Source of the DNA: Marinobacter sediminicola
Lineage (GTDB): Bacteria; Pseudomonadota; Gammaproteobacteria; Pseudomonadales; Oleiphilaceae
Assembly (NCBI RefSeq): GCF_031157525.1
Contig: NZ_JAVIXR010000001.1
Span: 124,001 to 188,000 of the forward strand
Length of the DNA: 64,000 nucleotides
Direction of reading: 5' to 3'
The notes under the pieces were generated by a model. The model was not told the DNA's origin and did no database searches. It was given only the letters and a program-made list of their open reading frames with translations. This document shows, one piece after another, positions 1 to 13,200 of this stretch; the first letter of the stretch is position 1; each line of letters starts with the position of its first letter. A program made the translations under genes and the position numbers.

Positions 1-1193
1 TCTGGGCTGCATTTGCACCCTTAGATGAAGTCACCCGGGGTGAGGGCAAGGTGATTCCATCGCGGCAGCTACAGGTTATTCAGTCCGCCGATGGCGGTGT
101 CATTGAAGAGGTATTTGTAGACGAGGGCGCCAGAGTGAGCAAGGGCGACCTGCTGGTGCGCATAGACCCAACGCGCTTTGTGGCCAGTTATCAGGAAGGC
201 AGTGTGCGGGCATTTGCACTGGCCACCAAAGTGAAACGGCTACAGGCGCTGATCCAAAGCGAGCCGTTAGAACTGAATTACAGCGAAGCATTAACGCCCG
301 TGCAGGAACAGGTGTTGCAGCAGGAAGAAGGCTATTACAAAGCCAGCTTGAAAGAACTGGATGAGCGCTTATCGGTTGCCCAGGAACAAATTGCTCAACG
401 GCAACAGGAACTGAGCGAGGCACAGGCTCGGGTGTCTGCGGCGGAGCAGTCTTATGGCATGTCGACACGAGAGCTACAGGCAACGCAGCCACTGCTGGCT
501 TCGGGTGCGGTATCAGAGATAGAGATTTTGCGTTTGCAGCGGGATCAGGCCGCCGCAAATGGTGAGCGCCTGCAGGCCGCTGCCCGTGTTCGCCAGGTAA
601 AAGCCAGTATTCAAGAGGCAGAGTCCAGGTTGCTGGAGGTTGAATCTTCCACTCGCAACCAGTGGCGCGCAGAACTCAGTGACGCAAGCTCGCAGCTAAA
701 TAGCCTGAACAAGAGCGTTGCCGGGCTGGCCGACAAGGTAAAGCTCTCGGAAATTCGCTCGCCGGTGAATGGCACGGTGCAGCGTGTGCTGCTGAATACC
801 ATCGGCGGCGTTGTTCAGCCTGGGAATGCCCTTGTTGAAATTGTTCCCACCGATGACCGCCTGCTGGTAGAAGCCAAAATAGCACCCAAAGATATAGCCT
901 TCCTGCGCCCCGGCTTGCCGGCAACCATCAAACTCCACGCCTACGATTTTTCAATCTATGGCGGGCTTGCCGCGACCATCGAGCACATAAGTGCCGACAC
1001 GATTACAGATGATCGCGACAATACTTTCTATCTTGTGCGCGCGCTAACCACCGAAAAAGACTCGGCGCAGCATTTATCCGTTATCCCGGGCATGACCGCA
1101 CAGCTGGACATCATGACCGGCAAAAAAACCATTTTATCTTACTTGCTAAAACCATTATTGCGCGCCAAAGCAAACGCTTTGAGCGAACGCTGA
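1..1193 (+). CDS. HlyD-family type I secretion membrane-fusion protein (5' partial)
   Basis: This is the periplasmic adaptor of a type I secretion system, linking an inner-membrane ABC exporter to an outer-membrane TolC-like channel. The reading frame is open from base 3, upstream of the first in-frame GTG at 51, so the N-terminus and its membrane segment lie outside the window. The visible part starts right after the membrane segment (WAAFAPLDEVTRGEGKV), then a lipoyl/biotinyl-like strand pair (QVIQSADGGVIEEVFVDEG), a long coiled-coil hairpin (about residues 80-220) rich in Gln, Glu and Ala, the second lipoyl half (IRSPVNGTVQRV) and a beta-barrel ending in TGKKTILSYLLKPLL, typical of HlyD/LapC. 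The giant adhesin starts 23 nt downstream, so the two are probably one operon and the adhesin its cargo. The ABC exporter and TolC partner are not visible. Family assignment is secure. Confidence 0.93.
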   Translation, partial: WAAFAPLDEVTRGEGKVIPSRQLQVIQSADGGVIEEVFVDEGARVSKGDLLVRIDPTRFVASYQEGSVRAFALATKVKRLQALIQSEPLELNYSEALTPVQEQVLQQEEGYYKASLKELDERLSVAQEQIAQRQQELSEAQARVSAAEQSYGMSTRELQATQPLLASGAVSEIEILRLQRDQAAANGERLQAAARVRQVKASIQEAESRLLEVESSTRNQWRAELSDASSQLNSLNKSVAGLADKVKLSEIRSPVNGTVQRVLLNTIGGVVQPGNALVEIVPTDDRLLVEAKIAPKDIAFLRPGLPATIKLHAYDFSIYGGLAATIEHISADTITDDRDNTFYLVRALTTEKDSAQHLSVIPGMTAQLDIMTGKKTILSYLLKPLLRAKANALSER

Positions 1194-1216
1194 AGTAACA
1201 CTATTTTGAGGTCCTT

Positions 1217-4200
1217 ATGACTACTCTGGCAATTGTTGTATCCCTGGTCGGGCAAGCGTGGGCTGAAAACGCCAACGGCGAACGCCGTGCACTGGAAGTA
1301 GGTGATCAGCTGGCGGTTGATGAAACCCTGATCATGGCAGAGGGTGCCCGTATCGACCTGGATTTTGGTGACAACCAGCAGTTGACCTTCCTGGGTGAGC
1401 AGCAAGTTACCGCAGAAGAAAGAGGGGCGCTTATCGAGCAAACTGAAGGCCTTGCTCCTATTGAGAGCAGTGAGCAGCCGGCAGCACCTTCCCCTGCAGC
1501 GTCTGGTCAGGGCACTTCGTCTGAAGGACATAGCTTTGTGCAATTGGTGCGCATCGGAGAAATCATCGAAGCGGATGGCTACACGCCGGTTACCGTTGCA
1601 CGAATTCAGGAAGTCTTACGCCCGCTTGGTTTGAGTTTGCCGCAGCGGGAGTTTGTGCGGAGCAGCGAACGCGATGGCACCCGATACGATGAGCAAAACT
1701 ATCCCGAGAGTGGCTCCAAGCTCGCAAAGCTGAGCATCTCCATTGATGCGATTACGGGTGACGACATAGTAGATGCCACTGAATCGGGGCAGGCTATTAC
1801 GCTAACAGGCAAGGTTGGTGGCGGCGTATCGCCTGGTGATACCGTAGTCGTAACCGTGAATGGCCAGCTATACAGCACTACAGTGAATGCCGATGGCAAA
1901 ACCTGGCAAGTGGATGTGCCCGGCAGTGAGTTGGCAAAAGATAATAAGGTTCACGCGACCGTTAACAGCGTTGAACCAAACGGCACGCCTGTTTCTGAAA
2001 GTACAGAGCGCCCCTATTTGGCTGATGACATAACGCCAAGCGTTAACGTTGAGCTTGAGCCCGGATCTGGCCCTAATGGTGACTACAACAGTAGCGACCT
2101 GAACGACGGCAAAGTCAGCGGCACCATTACCTTCAACCCGAACAACACGTTTCCCGGCGATAAGGTGACTGCAACAGATAAAGACGGCAACCCGGTTTTC
2201 GACGCCAATGGCGACCCAGTCACCGATTATGTGCTAACCCAAAACGATATTGATAACGGTATTGTTGTGGATGTGTCCGTAGCGCCTGGCCAGACCTACG
2301 TTGAGTTGAACGTTGATGTAACTGACCCTGCAGGTAACACCAGCACAGGCTTCGACAAAAACCCGAAGGATGACATCACGCCTACAGCAGACGTGGAGCT
2401 TGAGCCGGGCTCCGGCCCCAATGGCGAGTACAACGACGGCGATACCAAGGATGGCAAGGTTACCGGCACAGTGACCTTTGACCCCGGCACCACAGAGCCA
2501 GGTGATACGGTCAAGATCACCGACAAAGACGGCAAGGTGATTATTGAACGCCCCGTAACCCAAGACGATATCGATAACGGCATTCAGGTGGATGTGCCTG
2601 TTACCGAAGGCCAGACCGATGTTGAACTGAACGTTAAGCTGACCGACCCCTCCGGCAACACCAGCAGCACGGGCGATAGCAACCTGATTGATAACGTTAC
2701 CCCGGGGCTGGTCGTGGAACTGGAGCCTGGTTCCGGCCCGAACGGCGAGTATAACGACGGCGACACCAACGACGGCAAAGTGGAAGGCACCATTACCTTC
2801 GACCCCAACACCGCCGTGCCCGGCGATAAAATTACGGTTACCGATAAAGACGGTAACCCGATACTGAACAGCAACGGCGACCCGATCACCGATTACGAAA
2901 TCACCCAGGGCGACATCGACAACGGCATTATCGTCGAAGTGCCTGTAGATCCGGGCCAAACCGACGTCGAGCTAAATGTTGATATTACCGACCCGGCTGG
3001 CAACACCAGCACCGGCTCGGACAACAAGGTTGTTGATAACACCACCCCGGGCGCGACCGCGACTCTTGAGCCTGGTTCAGGTTCAAACGGTGAGTATAAC
3101 GACGACGACACCAAAGACGGCAAAGTAACCGGCACGGTGACCTTCGATCCTGACACCTCGGTTGGCGATACGGTAAAAATCACCGACAAAGACGGTAACG
3201 TCATTATCGAACGCCCGGTAACCCAAGGCGATATTGATAACGGCATTACTGTTGATATTCCTGTAGCGGATGGTCAGACCAACGTTGAGATGAACGTTGA
3301 GGTAACTGACCCTGCGGGCAATACCAGCTCCACAGATGACAGCAAGACCGTCGATAACATCACGCCGGGCGTAACCGTTGAACTCGAGCCTGGCTCAGGC
3401 ACCAACGGTAAATACGATGCCGGTGATTTCAGCAGTGGGAAAATCGAAGGGGAAATCACGTTTGACCCGGCCACTACATCCCCGGGCGACAAAATAACGG
3501 CTACCGATAAAGACGGTAACCCGATTCTGGACAGCAAAGGCGACCCGATCACCGATTACGAAATCACCCAAGGCGATATCGACAACGGTATCAAGGTTGA
3601 GCTACCCGTAAGCCCCACCGATACAGAAGTCGAACTCAACGTCAAAATTGAAGACCCGGCAGGCAACACCAGCACAGGCTCCGACAGCAACCCTGCCGAT
3701 GGCGTTGTGGTTACCGCAGAACTGGCCGTTAGCGCAACGAACGTGGATGAGGGCGCCGCGACTGATTTGCAGTACAGCGTTACTCTCAAAGATATCAATG
3801 GCGACCCCGTTGTAGCCAATAACGACATTACGGTAAACACGACCGTTGGCCCCATTACCATCAGCGCAGGCAACTCTGCAGGCACCCTGAATATACCTGT
3901 ACAGGGCGACGATGTTTACCTGGATGGCGAAACGATCACTGGCCAAATCATCAACATCGTTGAAAACGGTTTGGGTGGCGCAGCAATATTTGAAAACCTC
4001 ACCTTCGACAATACGCCAGTACAAACGACCGTTAACGACACCACAGATACGGTTACTGCCAAGTTGACCGTTAGCGAAACGGCTGTTGATGAAGGCGAAG
4101 TGAATAACCTGGTCTACACCGTCACGCTGGAAGATGCGGCCAATAATGCCGTGACTGCCAACAACGATGTGACGGTGACCACCTCACTGGGCACCATTAC

Positions 4201-7200
4201 CGTTAAAGCGGGCGACAGCTTTGGTGTGCTCGTTGTGCCAGTTCAGGGTGACGATGTTTATATTGATGGCGAAACGGTCAGCAATGCCATTACTTCAGTT
4301 GCTGAAGCGAATGCCGGTGATCCGAAGGCGTTTGAAAGCCTGACGTTCGATGGCACAGCTGTTAGTACTGCTATTAGCGATACCACCGATACCACCACCG
4401 CAACATTAAGCTCAGTAGGTAGCGGTGATGAAGATAGTGGCTCCATCACATACACCATCAGCCTGGATAATGCCCCGCAAGGTGCCCAGGCTTTCGATCT
4501 GGAGTTAAGCAACGGCCAAACCGCAACCATTACCGTAGCGGCTGGCGCCAACACCGGTTCTGTGACCTTTGGTTGGGGCTCTGGCCTGGTAGCGGGCGCC
4601 GTTCAGTTGGCTGGCTACCCGGATTCCGATGTGCACCTGGAGCCAGACGACGTTCTCAGCGTTGACAGCATTACTGCCAGTGGCACCGGTGGCAATTTCG
4701 AGGATTTGGTGGTTGCTGATAACAGCACCGACCTGACGATTTCCGATTCCATCGACACCAGCACGGCCACACTGACCTCGGCTGGCAGCGGTGACGAAGA
4801 CAATGGTTCTGTTACTTACACGGTGAACCTGGATCACGCCACCGAAGGTGATCAGGACTTCACTGTTGCATTGAGTAATGGCCAGATTGCAACCATACAG
4901 GTGGCGGCAGGCGCAACCTCAGGTTCGGTTACCCTGGGCTGGGGCACAGGCTTGACCGGCACTGCCATTGGCTTAAACGGCTACCCGAGTTCGGATGTTT
5001 ACCAGGAGCCGGATTTTGTACTGGAAGTTGATAGCGTTACGGCAAGCGGCACTGGTGGCAACTTCGAAAGCCTGGTTGTTGTTGATAATAGTACCGACCT
5101 GACGATTTCCGATTCCATCGACACCACCACGGCCACATTGACCTCGGTTGGCAGTGGTGATGAAGACAATGGCTCGATCACCTACACCGTCGACTTGAGC
5201 AATGCTCCACAAGCTAACCAACTGTTCAGCATTACCCTCAGCAATGGCCAAACGGCAAATATTTCAGTAGCAGCAGGCAATACATCAGGGTCCATCACAT
5301 TTGGCTGGGGCGCAGGCGTAGCTGCGGGTACACAACCGTTGGCTGGCTATCCAGATAGTGATGCTTATCTTCAGCCTGATTTTGATCTGACAGTTACAGA
5401 TTTTGTGGCTCTGAGTCATGGCGGCAACTTCGAAGACCTGGCGGTTGTAGATAACAGCACCGAGCTGACAATTGCCGACTCTATCGACATCACAACCGCC
5501 ACACTAACCTCTGTTGGCAATGGTGATGAAGACAACGGTGCGATCACTTACACCGTTAATCTGGATAACCCAGCGCAAGCTGCCCAGGATTTCACCATTA
5601 ACTTGAGCAATGGCCAAACTGAAACTATTACTGTTTCGGCAGGCGCGACCACAGGCTCTGTCACTTTTGGTTGGGGTTCGGGATTGACTGGCTCAGCTGT
5701 TGCTTTGAGTGGCTACCCTGGCTCTGATGTCTACATAGAGCCGGATTTTGTATTAGGTGTTAATAGCATTACTGCAAGCGGCAACAGCGGAAATTTTGAA
5801 GACCTGACTGTTGTTGATAATAGCACTGACCTGACGATTGCAGACATCATCGATACCACCACGGTTTCTTTGGGCAACGTCACAGTCGATGAAGGTGATG
5901 ACATAACCATCACTGCCACGGTTGACCATCAGCCACAGGATACCGACCTGGTGCTGACCTTGGGCAATGGCCAAACGATTACGATTGCTGTGGGCGACAC
6001 CATGGGCAGCGTGACCTTCGCTAATCCGAAAGCAGACACACCTTATGCGGATGGCGAGGTACAGGAGTACAGCATCACTGGCGCCATCGGTGGCAACTAC
6101 GAAAGCCTGGATATCTCCGATAAAGCAGTGGTTACCGTTAAGGATACGGTTGATACCACGACCGTTACTTTGAATGACAGCACTGTTGTTGAAGGTGGCG
6201 ATATTACAATCAGTGCCACGGTCGACCATGCGCCGGAGGGCAGTGACTTGGTGTTGACGCTGAGTAACGGCGAACAAATCACTATTGTGGCAGGTACCAC
6301 CACCAGTAGTGTCACCTTCGCTAATCCCAATAGTGATGATACCTACCTTGATGGCGAAACGCTCGAATACACCATCATAGCTCATACCGGCGGTAACTAC
6401 GAAAGCCTCGATACCGCCGCCAAATCTACGGTAACTGTAGAAGACACTACTGATGCGGTTACAGCCAGGATGACTGTCAGTGAAACTGCTGTCGATGAAG
6501 GTGAAGCTAGTAACCTGGTGTACACCGTCACGCTGGAAGATGTGGCTAGCAATGCCGTGACAGCCAATAACGATGTCACGGTAACTACCTCACTCGGCAC
6601 CATTACCATCAAGGCTGGCGACAGCTTTGGTGTGCTGGCTGTTCCGGTTCAGGGAGATGATGTTTACATCGATGCTGAAACGATCAGTAACGCGATTTCT
6701 GCCGTTGTTGAAGTCGATGCTGGCACGGCTGGGGCATTTGAAAATTTGACGTTCGATGGCACGGCTGTCGATACACTCGTCAGTGATACCACAGATACCG
6801 TCACCGCCACGCTGAGCGTTAGCGAAGCCTTTGTCACCGAAGGTGCGGCTGACTTGGTATATACAGTCACCCTGGAAGACGCGAACGGCAATGCTGTTGT
6901 TTCAAACAGCACCATTACAGTTGCCACCACCTTAGGCAATATCACGGTGGCCGCCGGTAGCAGTACAGGTACTCTGTATATTGCTGTTCAAAGTGATGAC
7001 GTCTACATCGATGGCGAGACTGTCACCAATGCCATAACGGGCGTTACTGAAGCCGGTGCGGGCGCGGCCGGTGCGTTTGAAAACTTGGCCTTTGATAGCA
7101 CAGCTGTCAATACAGTTGTTAGCGACACGATCGACCCTGTTTACGCACAAATCTCTGTTGATGAAAGCGCGGTTCTTGAAGGCGGTACGCTCACCTATAC

Positions 7201-10200
7201 CGTTAATCTTGTCGATAAAATCGGTGACCCTGTCACCGTTGCGGCAGGAAAAAACGTCACTATAAACCTGGACTGGACGGGGACAGCCGGTGCAGCCGAT
7301 GTTGATAGCTTGCCTGCAAGCATCGCCATTGGCGTCGGTAATTCAAGCACAAGTTTTAACGTAGTTACCAATTCAGATGGTATTGCAGAACTCAGCGAGT
7401 CACTGACAGTTATTATCGACAGTGTGCAAGATAACGATGGGATTGATAGGGGTTTTGAAAAACTACAGGTTGATAGCGGTAACAACAGCGCTACTTCCAA
7501 CATATTGGACGCACCCACCATTATTGCCGTTGATGGTAACGGTGCAGCAACAGGTCACATCACCGTATTTGAAAAAGGCTTAAGCGATGCGACAGATAAC
7601 TCTGAAACCGCCTATGGAATCTTGCGCGTTGCTGCACCCACAGGGCTTGAAAGCATAGAGATTGCAGGTACAACTATTTCTCTCGCTGACTTACAGGCTC
7701 TGCCACAAACAATCACCATCGCCGGTCATGGCGAACTGACTTTAACCAGCTTTACAGCATCGGCAACAGCCAACGGTGTTGATGCTTCCTGGGACATCGA
7801 TTACAGCTACGAGTTAACTAATGCCCAAGTGCATGCGTACGGCGCAGGTAAAAATGAGCTGCCGAAAGACATCGCTCTTGGTGTAACTGCTGATGGAATT
7901 GGTGGTTCAGGTTCGATTACTGGTGCGGCAAGCAACCTGGGCGTGCTGGTGATTGATGATGTACCTGCAGTTAACACAACCGGCAATGCCTTGGCAGACA
8001 TTCAAGTAACAGAATCTGCTATAGGCACACCTGCTTCTGCCAATCTTGCTAATGCTTTCACCCATACATTTGGTACTGATGGGGCTGCTGCAAGCGCGAG
8101 TCTTGTTTATGGACTCGTCGTAAATTCTGCCGTTTCCGGGCTCAAAGACACGGCTACAGGCAAGGCCATTGAGCTACAACTGGATGGCAATGTGATTAAA
8201 GGCACTTTAGAGGGCACAGCAGATGTTGCCTTCACTATAAAAGTGAATGCCAGCACCGGTGAAATCACCCTAGAGCAAACCCGACCACTGCTGCATGGTG
8301 ACACAGCCACAGCCAGTGATCTGGTGACTATAGCTAACGGATCGATCAGCCTGACAGCCACTGTTACTGACGGTGATGGCGATACTGCGGTTGATTCCGT
8401 CGTTATTGGTGATCGTTTCAGTTTCCAGGATGACGGCCCGGCAGTAAATGTCATTACAAGTGGGGTAACTCTTGATGAGGCAAATCTGCCAGCTGGCAGT
8501 GAGGGTGACGCGAGCAAGACCATCAGCGACATAGTGCGCTTTGGCATCGATTTTGGTGCCGATGCGGCGGGTGATGTTCGTTTTACCGACACGGGCGCAA
8601 ACTCCACTATCGAGAGGTTAAAAGCGCTGGGCTTGAAATCGGGCGTTGTTTTGGAGTTTGATCTTTCTTCGGATGGCCACACGATTATTGCTTATCGTGG
8701 TTCGGGCCGAGCTGAAGCCGATAAGATATTCACGGTAAGTATCGTAGATGTGCCAAGTAATCCGGGCTACCAGTTAACCTTGAACGGTGCTTTGGATCAT
8801 GTAAGTAAATATGGTGATGTGCTCTCGGCGCTGGATATACCGTTTGAGGGTGTTCTTGTTACCGATCGAGATGGGGATTCTGCGGAAACACGGTTCACTG
8901 TTAGCGTAGTAGATGACAACCCAAGCACCACAACGCCTAAAAATGTAGTTGTTGATGAAGATTCAACTCGGGCCGCTAATCCTGAGAATACCTTTAATAC
9001 CAACGCTGATGCCACGAGCAGCAATACGACCATAGGCGATGGCAGCGATGGTACTGTAAAACCTGAGCATGGCATCGCCACAGTCAATTCTGATGGCACT
9101 ATCTCTTATGTGCCCAAGGCTAATTACAGTGGTGAGGACACCTTTACCTACACCACGAAAACGGACAACGATGAAAAGACCTATACAGTTGTCGTAACCG
9201 TTACTCCTCAATCCGACACGCCCGACATCCCCCATGCCAGCGGAGCGGTTGATGAAAATGTGCCTGCAGTAACATTGAAAACCAATGAAGACACCAGCGT
9301 AGCGCTCGGCCTGAAAATACCTGTTGTTACGGATAACAATGACCAGAATGGGGCTGGGACCATTGGAGATGACCCTGAACGCTTGGGCGCGATCACATTA
9401 ACACCCTCCGCGGTTGGCTCAGGAGATTCAGCTCCTTCAGGCACAGTGCTTACCAAAGGTGACGGCACGCCGCTGACAGTTAGTGGTGATGGCAGCTACA
9501 TCATTGTTATTGTTAAGACTTCTGGCGACACAGATGCGGACACCGACCTGCATCTCTCCACTGGTCTGCCAACGACTAATGTTAATTATCTGACTCAATC
9601 CGAGTACGAAGCAATTGAGGTTAGGCCGGCTGATGATCGCCATGAGAACTTTGATGTTACCGTGAGCGTGGATAGCTATGAGGTGGATAACACCGGGAAG
9701 CCGCTTGCTGATACCGATGTCGTCGGCACAAATGGCGCTAACAACACCCAAACCATAACCGTAGATGTTCAGGCAGTAACTGACGTGCCAGAAATCAATT
9801 TGACAGCACCGGCTGATCCAGAAAACGCTGGTGCTGTCAGTCTTTCAGTCACTGCAGCCACTGTTAGCACTAACGGTAAGATCATTGCGGCCATCAATGA
9901 GCAGAGCGATGATCCTTCCGTCAGCAATACCGTCCTTAATCTTCAAAACGTGCTGGGTGAGACATTTAAAGATGACGATGGCTCAGAGTCTTTTGGTTAT
10001 GAAATCACTGGTCTCCCAGAAGGCACAGTAGTAACCATCAATGGCAAATCATATACCGCCAATCCGGCTGGTGGAATTGCCATGCCCGAAAGCGACTACC
10101 TGAGCACCAAGGATGATGGCAACCCGGGTTTTACCATCACTCCACCTGAAGACTACTCAAACAGTCTGCCGATTACTGCCACCATCAAGTTGATTATTAA

Positions 10201-13200
10201 GGACACTGATGATGACAGCAGCGGTGGCATTGGGACTGAATCGGTCAGTGTCGATCTGGAACTTCGGGTGTACGCCAAGCCAGATAATGTTTCCCTTGAT
10301 AACCCGGAAGCAGCGCCAGAAGACACGCAGGTTGCTTTCCTCAGCAAGCTGATGCTTGGTGATACCGATGGCAGCGAGACCATATCGAAGGTGCGCATTA
10401 CGGATCTACCTAATGAGGGCAGTACCGGCCCGGATACTTGGACGTTGTTCGACCATACCGGCAACCCTGTAACTGTTCCTTCAGGTGGTAATGCCGCGAG
10501 CGGAGGCCTTGAACTGGTCGTTGGCGAAGGTACTGGCGAATACACGCTTAGCCAGATTAAACAGTTCACCATCAAACCTCCTGCACACAGTTCTCTGGAT
10601 GGCACCATGAAGGTGTATGTGACCACTGAAGAAGCGGGAGCCAATACCCAGAGTGGAAATCCCGAAGCGAAGGAGTGGGAGCATGAGCTGATTATTGAGG
10701 TGACGCCAGTGGCTGAAGTCATTGGTGCTGGGCCTGTTGGCGATACCGACAGCAATGGCACACCCGACCTGGCGATGAATGGCAGCCATGTGTACAAAAC
10801 ACCGGGTGCCGAAGACGAATGGCTCACGCTCGGCACTGATACAGTTTCAAACCCTACATTTGCTCTAAGTGAGGGTTGGGCGAATGAAGATGGTAAAGGC
10901 TCTAACCCGAAAGGCACCGGCGTTATTGGCGGCACGGGCAGTGAGGATACCTTTGCCGTTTTCACGCCATTTCAGGTGAAGAACAATAACATTCAGGCAA
11001 ACGTAACCGGTGGCGAACTTGACGGCTCGAGTTTTCAGTACGTTGACGGCTCCGGTACTCTGCAAACGGTTGTATTCAACGGGGAGCCAGTGAAAATTCC
11101 GGTGGAATATCTGGATTCAGTTAAGTTTAAGGGGCCGGAAAACTACAGCGGTGTAGTCAAAATAAAAGTGCAGGCTGGCACTATTGATTACGATGAAGAC
11201 GACGATACGGCTACTGATATGGCTGTTTCTGGTGAGTCCTGGTTGACAAACATTATTCTGACGCCAGAGGCCGATCAGGTGACGCTCTCCGTTGATGCCC
11301 GGGTAGCAACTCATGAGGATGTGCCGGTAGAACTTAAAATTATGCCGAGCAGCAGTGACAAAGGTGAAACCTTTAACGTCACCATTAAAGATATTCCTGA
11401 TGGTGCAACTATTACCTATACCCATAAAGGTACTGAATACACTATCAGTGAAAACTTTGATGGCAGTGGTATCGATGGCCTGAGCGTAACCGCTGGTGCC
11501 GGCAGTTTCGAGGTAACGATTAATGATTTTGATGCTGGCAATCAGCCAGTCCTGACACCGCCAAAAGACAGCAATCAGACAATCAATCTCAAAGTAGAAG
11601 CGCAATCAGTTGATGTGCTGAATTATATAGATGAAACCGGGCAGCCTCAGAGCATAACCAGCACCGCCGATAGCAGCCTCACGCAGGAACTGGGCATCAA
11701 TATCTCAGTGAAAGGTGTGCCAGATGAGCCCGAGTTTGTTACTGAAACCAATAAGGTTTACGACGAAAACGCACTCGATGGCGCGGTAACTGAGCCCAAC
11801 ACTATACCTTTAAGTGATTTTGTTACCGCTCTTGAGTCTGGCGAAACCAGTGCAGATGGTTCTGAAACCGTCACCCTGCGCATAAGTAATTTGCCCGAAG
11901 GTTTCACCTTGATTGGCGCTGGTAGCTCGCTGGGCGGCGAGGGAGAAACGCGGCTTTGGGTTATCAGTGAAACAGAGCTTGCGAAAGTAAAGATTCAAAC
12001 ACCTACCAATTTCAGTGGCACAGTCGAATTCACCGCCCAGCCGGTGGTAACGGAAAACGACAACGATTCGGAAACCTTCTTTACGCCGAAAAATATAAGC
12101 TTTCAGGTGACGCCTACCCCGGAAGCTACGCTGAGTATTAGTTCCGATGTGAAGGAAGACACTATTAGCAAGGTGGATTTCAGCGCAGTTCACCAGAATG
12201 GTGATACGGATGAATTTATCAGCGCGATCAAAATTGCTGTAGTTCCCGGCGTGACCTTATACAGCGATGCCGCTGGCGTAACCGAGTTAACACCGGTCGG
12301 GGGATTCTACGAGTTTTCCGGCAAAGCCGCGGTTGAAAGTATTTATGTCAAAACCGGGCCGAACTTCAGCGGCACTCAGGCAATCGGCGTTGAGTACAAG
12401 GTAACCGATACGTCTTCTGATAATACCTTGATCACAGAGTCAGTCTGGCAATCAGTCAGCCACGACCTGATTGTCAAAGCCGTAACGGACGATATTGAGG
12501 CTAGCGTGAACGACGTTACCGGTGTTGTCGGTGCCGGGGATAGCTTCAGCTACGACAACAGTAGCCAAACCGCCACTATAAACGGCTCCGGAGCGGTCAG
12601 AGTTAAGGTTGATCTTAGTCAGCAAGCAGATGTTGCGGCTGGCAATGCGAAAGATATTGATGGCAGTGAGCAGCTCACTCACCTTGTGGTTAATGGGGTT
12701 CCCGACGGTGTGAGTGTAGAAAATGCTGTTCAGGTTGGCCCCGGCCAGTGGCTGGTTTCAACCAATAAAGCCTTCACTAACGAAACCTTGACTCAGGATA
12801 TAATCTTCCAGGTTACCGGCAATGCCAGCACAGCTAACTCCCCGATAACTATTACTGGATACAGTAAAGACACCGGCGCTGAAACATCCAAGCGCGCAGA
12901 CATCAGCATTAACCTGGATGTTGTTCAAACGGGTACTGGCACGGGGGTGGCTTTGCCTGAAGTGTCCCTGACTCCTGAGCCCACCGATCAAACCGAAGAT
13001 AATGCATTTGCACTGGCTACTCAGGTTAGTGGAGGCTTGTCGGGAGGTAACCAGAACGAGTATCAGCTTACGGTCACTCTGCGGAGTAAGCCGGGGGATG
13101 GTGTTGAGTTTAAAGATGCCAGCGGTAGCCAACTGGCTCGTACCGAGGTGTTGGAGAACGGAGAAAACATAGTGCTCTGGACTCATACAGCCACAGTGGG

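Noticed and set aside
2234..2959. 241-aa minus-strand ORF inside the adhesin repeats
   Set aside because: It is a reverse shadow of a repetitive, stop-poor gene; no ribosome site, no family, and the plus frame is clearly coding.
2029..5850. CRISPR-like regular repeats
   Set aside because: Units are 300-370 nt, in frame and encode Ig-like domains; no short repeats with unique spacers.
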